NCBI GenBank assembly: GCA_034440635.1
Contig: JAOTON010001819.1
Coordinates: 1,147,001-1,211,000 of the forward strand
Direction: 5' to 3'
DNA length: 64,000 nucleotides
Origin: Lepas anatifera
Lineage: Eukaryota > Arthropoda > Thecostraca > Lepadidae
The notes below the pieces were generated by a model. It saw nothing but the letters and a program-made list of their open reading frames with translations, searched no databases and was not told the origin of the DNA. A program made the translations under genes and the position numbers. Shown piece by piece: positions 52,888 to 62,880 of this stretch (positions are counted from its first letter, which is position 1; each line of letters opens with the position of its first letter).

Positions 52888-53711
52888 CACGCGCATTGAC
52901 GGGGTCTGGGCCACCTTCGCTTTGACGAGGAGGGCGGGTACCCACCCCCTAAAATCTCGAGAACCACGGTAGGTAGCGAAAAACGGTTAACGGCGTTGGG
53001 TAGCCCATCCATTTCTCCATCGAAAATATTTGTACCATTCACATTTAAGGTCACAAGAGGTCAAAATATGCCGTAATAGGGATAACATGTACATTAAGTT
53101 TTTTGGCCATTACATCTGAGCAAGTAAAGATAGAGCAAAACGACTTGAACTGTATGAATCCTCGCAGCAAGCCGAATCGAATGATATATAATTTGACCTT
53201 GCTAGGTCAAATCAAGGATTTGAACTGACCTGAGGTCAGGTCAGGGTCAAATTATATAAAATGCATATCACTAGAACCGCAAAACCAAGGCGAGGCTAAT
53301 GCAGCTAAAATAAACGCTTTATCACTATCCGTTACTGAGTTATACAGTAAAAACCATTTTTTCCATGTATTTGCAATGGAGAGGTCATGCCTCGTACCTG
53401 ACCTTAGGTCATCGATATCAAAAATACCGGAACATATTTTAGAGAACTCGGTGGGCCCAATGTGTGATATGAGTTTCAATTGAATAGGTTTACCCTGCTC
53501 CGACTTATGCTATCTTAAACTTTTTTGAGGTCGGGTCACTTGACCTGTACTGGTGACCTGACCTGAGATGACCTAATTTTAAAATTTCACAAAAGTTGTT
53601 AAAATGATGAGGGAAAAGGCATGCGAAGTACAGCGGCGCTACGCGACGCCGTTTTCTGCATGTCCGAAAAACCCGAGGGAGGCGGATCCCCGCCCCCCGT
53701 CAATGCGCGTG
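52888..53711. mobile_element. TTAA element (family 2), 824 bp
   Basis: It begins CACGCGCATTGACGGGG and ends with the exact complement CCCCGTCAATGCGCGTG, a perfect 17 bp terminal inverted repeat. TTAA is at 52884-52887 and 53712-53715. Inside are CACCCCCTAAAATCTCGAGA, paired AGGTCA words (GACCTGAGGTCAGGTCAGGGTCA near 53226; ACCTGACCTGAGATGACC near 53557) and a GGCGGCG/CGCCG hairpin near the right end. No coding capacity. Sister copy 31642-32210. Confidence 0.92.
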
Positions 53712-53715
53712 TTAA

Positions 53716-54402
53716 AGGAACAAAGAAAGGCGTGTTCGTACTACATGACGAGGGAGGGAAATACAACAGTGATATCGACAAGGCTAACGTATTGAATAAA
53801 ACGTTTGCTTCAAAATTAACCGATCAGCGTGTTGATATCTTCCCACCCGTCATTGCATACAATGTGCCAATTCTTGATCAATTTGAGTGTAATAAAGACC
53901 TTGTTGGTGCTGTTTTGGACAGTGTACCCATCAATAAGGCGTGTGGACCTGATGTAATCAGTGCGCGGATCATGAATGAATGTAGAATGAACTTTTAAAG
54001 TGTAAATCAGGCTCTTACGACCTACAAACTCGAAAAAGTATACAATATTTATGGACCAGCATTAAAATAGTTCTCTTCCTCTCCTCAAAATCGACAGCAG
54101 CGAGCTGTTCTAAACGGGAAGAGCTCGGAGTAGTGCCCGGTTACCAGTGGCACCCCTGGTGGGGGATTGATTTCGCCCTTACTTTTTGCAATTCTTATCA
54201 ATGACCTTTCCAGTGAAATTGTAGACTCCCAATGTCTGATGTTTGCAGGTGACGTCAAACTGTACAGAAAGGCGGCCTTTGAAGCGGATGCCGCTCTCTT
54301 GCATGCAGCCCTGCAGAGAAGGGTGTCCCATTGTGAGCCGATCTCTGAAAATTGTAGGTGGGTATGTACTATCCCGTGTATTCGGACCTGCGCAGTTCAA
54401 TG
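53716..54402 (+). pseudogene. Decayed LINE RT fragment
   Basis: After the TTAA element the frame shows KGVFVLHDEGGKYNSDIDKA and NKTFASKLTDQ (linker to RT), then KACGPDVISARIMNE (RT block 1), a stop, and after ~170 bases LISPLLFAILINDLSSEI (54163-54215) and CLMFAGDVKLYR (54234-54270). The catalytic FADD has become FAGD, so the enzyme would be dead even if intact. Motif A is missing through an internal deletion. Most similar in style to the CR1/Jockey LINEs elsewhere in the window. Confidence 0.75.
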
Positions 54403-55469
54403 ACACCACATTTATCCAAATCTGGATTTTCTCTAAAAACGGCCGATTTTTCAGCTATTTACGTCTCCATCTTTGTTCATAATTAGTTTGCATTAGCAAA
54501 GTAAAGAACATCATCTTTGTTGTCACCAGAGAAATTTGATATTTATAGATATACTATATTATATAGACATTTGATAACCAATTTGATACTTTTTAACACT
54601 TGGTCAGGTTAGGAGTCCAGTCAATGTTCCAAATGGGTACTTAATTACGATTTCCAGGGAGGACCAATCTTTCGACCGTACTTGACACGAAAACATCACA
54701 ACAAGTGAATATCATTTTTTCATCACCTTGATATCCGAATAACTGTTATCCTTTTGGTACCCTGTATGGTTGTTCATTTAATCAAGTCAATATACCATTC
54801 GTGCCCAAATTGCGGTCTGAGGTACACCACACCGCGGCAGGTCAGAAATCAGGTCTACATATAAGTAATGCCGCGTCCGTCCCGACCCTACCAGAGATTG
54901 AGTTTGCTCAAGCGAGTCTGTCGATATCAAACATAATGAAATATGAAAAGACGCAAAACTGGTTTAAAAACTGCATATCCAGTGTGAGATCATCTCCCGA
55001 CCCGTGCACCTCGGCTAGCTCCCAAACAGGTCCGGCAGGGCACCCAGTGATCATGGCAACGGAACTAAATGAGCAGGTGCATGGACGGGACTGTACGCAC
55101 AGGTTTTACTAGACTTACGCAAGGGTGCTAACGCAACTTATTCAACTAAAACTCTCGGTTCATAATGTAAACCGGTTTACGTGTTCAGAAGTCACCCGAA
55201 TCGAGGGTCAGTGGCCCGATGCCACAAACCGCTGTCATCGGGCCGCCAATCGGGGTCGGTGTTCCACAGGTGGAACAGGTCAACAGGTTTTAACAGGTGT
55301 TCCGCATGTCTGCTAAAAGTATCGGAACGCTATTGCTATGCTATTTCCTGCGTTATTCAACAGCCGGCAGAGCACCCTGCAGCAGCTTCTCATCTTTCAC
55401 CAACACCGCATAGTCCTGCATTAACTCGTTCTGCCACATCGTTTGCGACCTTTTACGAAACGAGGAATG
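54403..55469. other. Unassigned region left of giant hAT copy 2
   Basis: Mixed AT-rich sequence. One frame of 103 codons (54801-55112) has ordinary composition and matches nothing I recognise. No repeat or signal stands out. Confidence 0.35.
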
Positions 55470-55807
55470 CTTGAAACCAGGGGCGCAGCCAGAGCTTTGG
55501 TGTGGTGGGCACACCACCTTTGAGGGGCACCCCGGGAGAAAAAGGGCACTTTTTAACGTAACCTTAAGTCTTACGATATCCTAGTTTATATTAACTTGTG
55601 GGCACATTTGGTCCAAGAAAAATGCAAATCAAGCATTGATTGAGAAAGAAAACCCCGGTCTGCAACCTTGGCTAACGCCCCACCGGCGCAGGAGAGCCGC
55701 ATAGCGATGTGCAGAAAGCAAACCATATTTCGTTCTTAATGTATCTCTTCATAAGCCTGTAAGTCACTTTTATCCTTCTTTTTTTAAATAACTAATAAAG
55801 AGTACGT

Positions 55808-55882
55808 GGCCCCCCCCGGATTCGAACCGGGCCCAACTGATCAAGAGACATGGCCTCTCACCACTATACCACCGTGCCACAC
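55808..55882 (-). tRNA. tRNA-like sequence, pseudogene
   Basis: On the minus strand: GTGGCAC at the 5' end pairs with GGGCCAC at the 3' end (6 of 7), an A box GGTATAGTGGTGAGA, and a B box in a perfect T arm (CCGG TTCGAATCCGG). The anticodon arm does not fold normally (CATGTCTCTTGATCAGTTG), so identity cannot be set and function is doubtful. It is better paired than the other tRNA-like stretches in the window. Confidence 0.5.
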
Positions 55883-56010
55883 CACGCACTTTCTTACTAG
55901 CTGAACACCTGTGACCCCGTGCCACACTACGCACTCTCTTACTATCTGAACACCTGTGACCCCGTGCCACACTACGCACTCTCTTACTAGCTGAACACCT
56001 GTGACCCGTC
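55875..56010. repeat. 45 bp tandem repeat, three copies
   Basis: CTGAACACCTGTGACCC starts at 55901, 55946 and 55991. The unit also includes GTGCCACACTACGCACTCTC. As 45 is a multiple of 3, the minus strand shows a repeated 15-residue peptide, which is not evidence for a gene. Confidence 0.9.
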
Positions 56011-56221
56011 AGGAGGTCACTGGCCGGTACCACTCAGGCGAATATGCCGGGACGCTGGCGCAGGGTGCTGTGTTTGTCCCAAAAAGGCACGATATAAAAG
56101 TGCTTCTAGAAGACGAACCAAACATTCTTTTGGGCCAGTGACGGATCTAGGATTTCGTTAAGGGGGGCATGCTCGAGGGGCGCCAAACCTGAGGGGCACC
56201 GAACCTGAGGGGCGCCAATTT

Positions 56222-56606
56222 CAGTGGCGGATCTAGCCGGTCGGTTTGGGAGGGGCAATCCAAAGTCGAGAAGCAAAAAAAACGTCACGCAGTAAGAAAC
56301 TGCGCTACCAATATCACTTGCTGGTAGAATTATGGGTATTTGAGGCGAAAGGAAAAAAAACGCCACGGGGTAAAAATATGGGCTCGAGATACTTCTTCCT
56401 AGCCAAGGCCCAATATTTACACTGAATTTAGCAGGTTCTGTTTGAAGTTGAGAGTTGAAACACAAAAATCTTGCTCATAAGCTAAAAAGGAAGGAGTAGA
56501 GGAAAAAGAAGGTCGATGGCTTTGGGGGCAAAAACTTTTTTCTCGAGCTTTTTCGTTTGGGGCGGGGGAGGGGCAAATACCTTTTTGCCCCCTAGATCCG
56601 CCACTG
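56222..56606. mobile_element. hAT MITE, 385 bp, TSD GCCAATTT
   Basis: CAGTGGCGGATCTAG at the left and its exact complement CTAGATCCGCCACTG at the right, with GCCAATTT at 56214-56221 and 56607-56614. It is nested in giant hAT copy 2. A related left end CAGTGACGGATCTAGG lies just upstream at 56136 without a partner, apparently the flank of an older copy. Confidence 0.92.
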
Positions 56607-56615
56607 GCCAATTTA

Positions 56616-57639
56616 CCACCCAAAAGGCGGCCAGTGTCAATGAAAAAAAAACGCGTTTAAAAAAAGGATTTGTAAATGTTTATTTTCATGAAAACTTCCT
56701 CCTAGTGAGGACATGTTCACGTTTACCATCAAACATATTTCGGGCCAGCTAACGACTGGTACCTTGGTAGAAAATGCTGAAAGCACCCACTGACACTAAC
56801 TGAAGCACGATGAGCAAATAATACAGTTATATTCGGTCATGGCGAAAACTGAGGTGTCGTATCCACCACCTCCACTTATCACAGTTGTCTTGGCTAACGG
56901 CTCCATACTGAAATACCCGATTGACGCTGACCTGAGCCTCAAAGGCCGCAGAGCCTCTGCGGGCCTGGGCCCCTGAGTTTTTGGTGACTTCCCTGAGTTT
57001 ATATCAAGTCCCCTCAGCTGATCTGGGACCGCTTTAGAACCAGGCCCTCACACTGAACTTGAAACCTATATGTCGCCACTGAAGCCTATTGAGCTTTTCG
57101 GGCCCCTTTATTGGTATAGGACCCCCTCAACAGGTCCTGGGCCTTCTGAGCTAAAAGCTGGAGCTCTGAGCTCTTTGCCCCAAGCTGAATTAGTGCCCCT
57201 TAAGCTGGTCAGGGTCCCCTGGGCTGGTATCGTTTTCATTTAACTGATATAGGTCCCTTCAGCTTGTTTGGGGCCCGTTGTGCGTATCTGGGCACTAGTT
57301 CGTCGAGGCACCCAGCTAGTCTGGCCCTATTACTTTGATATGCCTCCTGAGCTGCTGCAGGGTCCCCTCAGAGTGTCTGGGCCCTATGAATTGAAGATTG
57401 GACCACCGGGTTAGTTTTGGGTCTCTGAGCTTATTTAGAAACCGTTTAAATAGGTAGGCACCCCACGCTGGTCTTGAGAACCCTGTGTTGGCACTGAGGT
57501 CAAATGAGCTCGTCGGGGGCCCTTATCTGGGCCCGCTTAACTAGCACGGGCCCTTCAGCTGATTTTTGAGACCCAAAACCCTTCTAACAGATTCCACCCA
57601 CGCCAGATTTCCTGTCTCAGACCTAGTATGGTCATGTAA
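56616..57639. repeat. Unassigned stretch, then GGGCCC-rich degenerate repeats (56940-57600)
   Basis: From 56940 words such as GGGCCCCTGAG, AGCTGATCTGGG and CCCTCAGCTG recur at irregular 20-40 base spacing. The words resemble the complement of the AGATCAGCTCAGGGGGC minisatellite in the same element, so this is probably a diverged, inverted part of it. No coding signal. Confidence 0.55.
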
Positions 57640-57949
57640 TTAATATGGTCACATAATTACATTCACCGTGACGAGATGAAGCGAATGGGGTCTAAAATGA
57701 TTCTAGCTCAACTCTGTCAGACGCTAGAGCCCAAAAACCCCAATAAAAATGCCACTTTCTTTGACCTTTCATGGCCGCAATATTGACCTGAGACAAAAAG
57801 TGACTGATATAGTTTCCTCACGAATTGTTGTGAGCTATCCAATAGCTTCCGCGTTTTTCGCTATCCTGCCCGCATGGGGGCCGAGTTCGAGGGAGTGTTC
57901 AAACACCCCACCAGGACGAAGGTGGCTTGAAGGCTCACCGGGGCGCGGG
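57640..57949. mobile_element. AGGTCA-type TTAA element (family 3), right-hand fragment
   Basis: Collinear with 44690-44984: CCGTGACGAGATGAAGCGAATG, CTCTGTCAGACGCTAGAGCCC, TGCCACTTTCTTTGACC, CACCCC..GGACGAAGGTGGC and the end CACCGGGGCGCGGG before TTAA (57950-57953). The left part is absent. Confidence 0.82.
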
Positions 57950-58326
57950 TTAAAGCAATGACTGGCGTTGGTTGAGATGAGACGGCTGTGTAATTTGGGT
58001 CAAGCAAGGGCAGGTTTTGGCTATCCCCGAGAAATAGACTCTACAAAGTTGATCGGGCTGGAAATGTCGAAAATTTGTGTGTAGACAGGATTAACCCCAT
58101 TTATCTTGAAAAAGACCGATAATACATAATCGTCGCCACCGAAGAAACAGTGATGGAACCAGTGAATCTTCAAACTTCCTGTAGACAAGATAATGTCCCT
58201 TCTAAAAACAAAACCTCGTGAGGTTCAGGCTCCCTGTGACATTTGCAAAATACTGCCCACACAATGTCCGATTTTTCTCAATGTTTCTTAAATCGGGATG
58301 TTAAATGAAAATTGGGGGTCTGAAAC

Positions 58327-58596
58327 CACCCTAGGCCGATCCAGGATCGCCGATGGGGGTCACCTTGCCGGGGGTGGGACGCCATCCGTACAAAGTGGGT
58401 GCCACTTTTGGTCGGCAAAACATTTCATGTGGCGCCAAGTCCTATGGCGGGGCGCCGATTTTTGCATCCTTGGGAGAGGGGGTGGGAAGTGACAGTTCAG
58501 GGGGCACCATCGTCCCTTCAGAGGAGTGCTGTAATCATTTTAGGGGCGCCGGGGGTCGATGGGGGACCTGCATCCCTTTCCCCTAGATCCGCCTAT
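58327..58596. mobile_element. Diverged hAT MITE, family of 180-407
   Basis: The body shares GGTCGGCAAAACATTTCA, GGCGCCGATTTTTGCATCC and GTGCCACTTTTG-like phrases with the MITE at 180-407. The right end reads CTAGATCCGCCTATG. The left end CCTAGGCCGATCCAGG is degraded, and the flanking 8-mers (GAAACCAC/GCTCCCAC) match only partly. Confidence 0.6.
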
Positions 58597-58929
58597 GGCT
58601 CCCACTGCCCCCTCTTCTGACTCTTGTCTAAAAATATGTTTTTACTGGAACCCGCAAAGAAAGTTATATCACTGGTTCAGCCGTTTTACCAGCTTCCTCT
58701 CTAAATAAACGGACAGTTGATGAGAGCCCCGGCATCCAGTGACAGCTAACGTGTTTCGCAACCCAAGCACAAGGACGGATCCAGGACGGAAAAGCTACTG
58801 CAGGAGGGAAAAGGGACCAGGAGGGAAAATTTGTTTATCCCCCCGCAACAAAAGAGATTCTGATCTTTTTTCCCGAGTGTGACCATCTTATTGGATTTTG
58901 ACCCCACCTTAAAAAGTCGCTCCTGGTTC

Positions 58930-59205
58930 TGCCACTGCACTGCCCCAGGCCAGTGACACCAGATGTCCAGCACACAGCAACACAGTGGGAGCAATTGCAA
59001 TACGAGTGCCCCTCAGACACGACGAGATTTGTGGGAGGGTTGCATGAGCTGGCGCAATGCCAACTGCCCATTCATCTGTGAGGTCACGTGGTCCAGGTAT
59101 GGGCGAGAGGGTCAGGGATTATCAGAGGCGGTGGCAAGTCAGCCGAAGACTACCTCGTCAGAATGCAGCAAAATCAGTAATTGTGTAATATTTTCTTGAG
59201 TTATG
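58930..59205. repeat. Dispersed repeat shared with 43090-43220
   Basis: GGATTATCAGAGGCGGTGGC, AAGTCAGCCGAAGACTAC and AAAATCAGTAATTGTGTAAT match the complement of sequence beside the LINE ORF1 at 43040. Nature unknown; no coding signal. A second-level similarity includes CACGTGxxCCAGGTATG. Confidence 0.55.
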
Positions 59206-59424
59206 GAGCATCAAAGATGGGTCTACAAGGTGACCTCCCGAAAATGCCTCGGGCTATAACTCGGTCACCGTTGATCGGAGGGGGCTAAGATTCTCACAGG
59301 CATGTTTCTGGCCCAAAACTACCCCGGAGACAAAGTTTCAGATTTTTTCTAGACATGGTGGTGTCAAGGCTTGGTCGATCTGTCCTGGAATGCCCCAGCT
59401 ACGACATTTTGGAGCCGAAAATTC

Positions 59425-60120
59425 ATGTGTTATGCCTACTGGTTTGGCCCGTACAATTATACATAATTATTCATGCCGAGTGAGCCCTGGTTGAACGGAA
59501 ATAAAGTTGCGCGCTTCCCACACGGTCCATGGGAGGAGGAGTGCCATCGTGACATTGGAGGAACGAAATTTTTGCTGCCAGAATAATTTGGGAGATGCCT
59601 ACTTTTAACGCGTCTATAAAGTTCCACATTTTCAACGATCGTTTAAAGCAGGGGCAAAGAAAAGGTAAACAGGCGGATGGTTCGGATGGGGAGGGTGCGA
59701 GTGGGCTAAAAATTGTAATAAAACTAGTATTTATGTAAATAAATACCAAAAATTATGTTATGAATTGAATTGAAAATTCATTTATTGTGCCCACTGGTTT
59801 TGTCGTGACAAGTGTGCCCTGGTTGAACGCAGATTAAGTTCCGCGGTTCCCACAAGATCCATGGGAGGAGTGTCATCGTGACATTGGAAAAGTAAAATTT
59901 TTGCTGCCGGAATAATTTAGGAGATATCTTTTTAACGCATTTATTAAGTTACATATTTTCAAGGAACGGTCGGTCCCAGTAGAAGTAAAAAAAGGTAAAC
60001 AGGCCGGTGGTTTGGATGGGAATGGTGTGACAGGACTGAAAATTTAGAAAACTAGTTTTCCGTTTAAATAAATTAGTAGAAATTCTGGTTTAGGAGACTG
60101 TGCTCTGAGCTCAGGGGCAC
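59425..60120. repeat. Tandem duplication of the giant hAT internal module
   Basis: Two units, 59425-59760 and 59790-60120, each with TGCC(T/C)ACTGGTTT, GTGAGCCCTGGTTGAACG or its variant, CATGGGAGGAG, CATCGTGACATTGGA, TTTTTGCTGCC and GGTAAACAGGC. Copy 1 of the element has one unit at 7562-7905. Confidence 0.8.
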
Positions 60121-60279
60121 ATGCTATTTTATCACCCCTCCCAGAATCCACCGGTATAAAAGGCAATTTATATAACCAGGGGTGCCTAGGCATCACTAGC
60201 AGTTTTAGCGATGACTCATTTCTCGTTAGCTCCATGTTACAAGGGGAGTTTCCATGGTGTTATTATTCCCCATTTATTC

Positions 60280-62010
60280 AAAACCAGTTCAGGGGCCCCC
60301 TAGTGAGCATCACAGCCCTCCAGAGAAGCTGCCCCTCCCCTAGTTGAATCGTCAGAGATTGACTAGCTCAGTGGCCCCCGAAATGATGGGAGTTGGCCTT
60401 GTGTTATTTTCTGTCTATTCAAGACTAGCTCAGGGGATCCCTGATGTGGATCAGAGCCTCCCCCCCCAGAGCAGCTCATGCTTCGCCTAGGGACTAGACT
60501 AGCTCAGTGGCCCCTAGAGATGGGGTCATCAGAATAGCTCAATGGGCCCCAGATAGGCTCATAGGGCCTTGAACCAGCTCAAAGAGCCTCAGACCAATTT
60601 AAGGCGCCAGATCACCTCAGGGAGCCTCAGGCCAACTTAAGGGGCTCTCACAAACCCAGCGCCCAGACCAGCTCAAGGTACTCCCGAGGCCCATACCAGG
60701 TCAGGGTACCCCCGGGACCCAGATCCACTCTTGAGTCCCAGAACAGCTCTTGGGTCCCAGATCAGTTCAGGGGCCCTAAGTCAGGTCAGGGGGCCAGATC
60801 AAGTCAGGGACACTAAATCAGCTCAGGAGCCCTTTATCAGATCGGTGATCCATCACCAACTCGGGGCTTAATCAGTTCAGGAGCCCCAGAGCTGCTCAGG
60901 GGACACCAGATCAGCTTAGGGGACAAGGGATCAGCTCAGTGGTCCCCAACCACCTTGCGACCCAAATCAGCTCAAGGTACCAGATCAAGTCAGGAGGCAC
61001 TTAATAAACTCAGGAGCCCCATACCAGCTCAGGGGTCCTCATCAGCCTCGATGGACCCAGCTCAGCTCGGGGCCTCAGAGCTGCTTACCAAATTACGTTA
61101 TCAACTCAGGAGGCCCAGATCAGCTAAAGGGGACCAGATTAGCTCAGGGGCACCAGAATAGGTCAAAGGGCACGGAACGGGCTCAGGAGGCACAATGATA
61201 GCTCAGGGGGCATTATTTCAGCTCATGGGCAACCTATCTGCTCAGGGGGACCAGACCGATCAGCTTGGGGGCCCGATCAGCTCCTAGCCCCCAGAAAAGA
61301 GCATGTGCCTAAGTCAGCTCAGGGAGCAACATATTAGCTCAGCGGACACAAAATTGGCTCAGAGCTCACCAGACCAGCTCAGGGGGCACCACATTTTCTA
61401 AGCAGACATCAATAATCAGCTATGGGGGCATCTGACCAGCTCAAGAGGCACCATATTGGCTCAGGGGACAGTAGATCCACTCCGGGAGGCATTATGTCAG
61501 CTCAGGGGGCCCGCATCAGCTCAAGGGGCACTAAAACAGCTAATAGGGCACCAGGCAAGCTCAGAGGCATCATACTAACTCAGAAAGCATTATATAGGTT
61601 CAGGAGGCACAATGATTTTCTGAGGGGACACCAGACTGACTAAGAAGGCACCAGATCAGTTCAGAGGGCACGTGATCAGCTCCAGGGGCCAAGACCAGCG
61701 CCCAGGGGGCACCAGATGAGCTCAAGGGGCACGAGATTAGCTTTGACCGTACGATTTTTGACGACGATGATGCAGTAGCCGGACACGGATTAGGTGCCCA
61801 TACTCTTCCCGGGTGCTTGGAAACGCGACAGAATGCCCTAGCTGACCAAAAAAGGTACTAAATTGCCAAACAATAGTTTTAATCGTTACATGCGGTCTAG
61901 TTGCATCTAGGTTCAACGGCGCAGGGCACTAAATTTCGAGCGGCACAGCCCAAATGGTGTAGAGCACCTAGCGACCAAAGGGCATGCCAGCACCGATGGG
62001 GGCACGTGCC
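60280..62010. repeat. Minisatellite and single 518-type unit in giant hAT copy 2
   Basis: AGATCAGCTCAGGGGG-type units run from about 60280 to 61745. The CGTACGATTTTTGACGACGA marker then occurs once at 61748, followed by CTTCCCGGGTGCTTGGAAAC and TTTCGAGCGGCACAGCCC. The order of words matches the start of the copy 1 array, so copy 1 shows four further units. Confidence 0.85.
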
Positions 62011-62379
62011 CCTGTGCCTCCTTGGCTGAGCCCCTGCTTGAAACTTCCAAAAGTCCTCATCGAAGCGCCCATGTTTTACCGGCCTGTGTACAGTGGTCGG
62101 AAAAGGCCTCACGGATGGCCACCGAGGTTTCTGTTCATGTCCATTTTGCCACAGCGCTGAAACGGCCGAACCGATTCACCCCAAATTTTCAGCAGATCAT
62201 GCTAAATCAATTGCAATGGGCGAAGTATACTTAAGTTGATTCAACTAACACCCGCACTGGAGAGGGGTCTGGCACTAACGCGCACTGTAGGGGCCTGGTA
62301 GGCCCCTCTCTAAGGTCTCAGAAACTAAAGAGACGCAGAAAAACTCTGTTTGGAGGGTGGGTGGGGGCTATAGTGATCT

Positions 62380-62880
62380 ACATCATGACTAATTTCATTG
62401 ACCTAGGTCAATATCTTCAAGGTCAAACGATGTCATAAACGTGAAACATTGGCCATGCTGGGGACCTATTAGGAAATACCATTATTAAGCGGGAAATGAC
62501 GGATATAAGGCAGATCACGGTCATAGAGGGAAGGTCGGAAAGAAGCTTTTCTACAATTTTGGGGTCAAGGTCATCCAGGGTCATTGACCTATGAGGTCAT
62601 AATATGGTATACTACCGATAATGTACACTTTGACTAACACTGTTGCCAGTGTTTGGTGGCAAATGAGGATCGACCTTCAAAAATGACCTTTAACCTTGAC
62701 CTTTGACCTTGATATTTACATTCAGGTACCTTAACTATGATTTCATAGCATAATACACGTCCAACCGGGTAACGCTATTTGACCAGAAGCGCTAGGGTCA
62801 ATGACCATGAAAATTCTGATATGACCTCGACTTGTGACCTTTGACCTTAACATACACCTTCATGTGAGATGATCTTGGCA
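62380..62880. repeat. AGGTCA-dense sequence of uncertain origin
   Basis: About 12 AGGTCA/TGACCT words in ~450 bases (for example TTGACCTAGGTCAA, TGACCTATGAGGTCA, CTTGACCTTTGACCTTGA). It does not match the TTAA element families in its other sequence, and its boundaries are not defined. The frame at 62927-63160 next to it is unrecognised. Confidence 0.65.

Larger units (their letters stand above)
55478..62036. mobile_element. Giant non-autonomous hAT element, copy 2 (6,559 bp, TSD CTTGAAAC)
   Basis: It starts CAGGGGCGCAGCCAG (55478-55492), followed by ~85 bases nearly identical to copy 1, and ends TTGGCTGAGCCCCTG (62022-62036; one change from the perfect complement). CTTGAAAC flanks both sides (55470-55477 and 62037-62044). 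There is no transposase. Compared with copy 1 it carries ~3.7 kb of extra sequence (55650-59400) with nested elements, a duplicated internal module, a shorter minisatellite, and a single 518 bp unit instead of five. Confidence 0.92.

Noticed and set aside
55770..56033. 15-residue repeated peptide on the minus strand
   Set aside because: It is the translation of a 45 bp tandem repeat beside a tRNA-like stretch; no gene signal.
55478..62036. Transposase gene inside the giant hAT copies
   Set aside because: Looked for long frames with DDE/hATC-type sequence; none seen in either copy.
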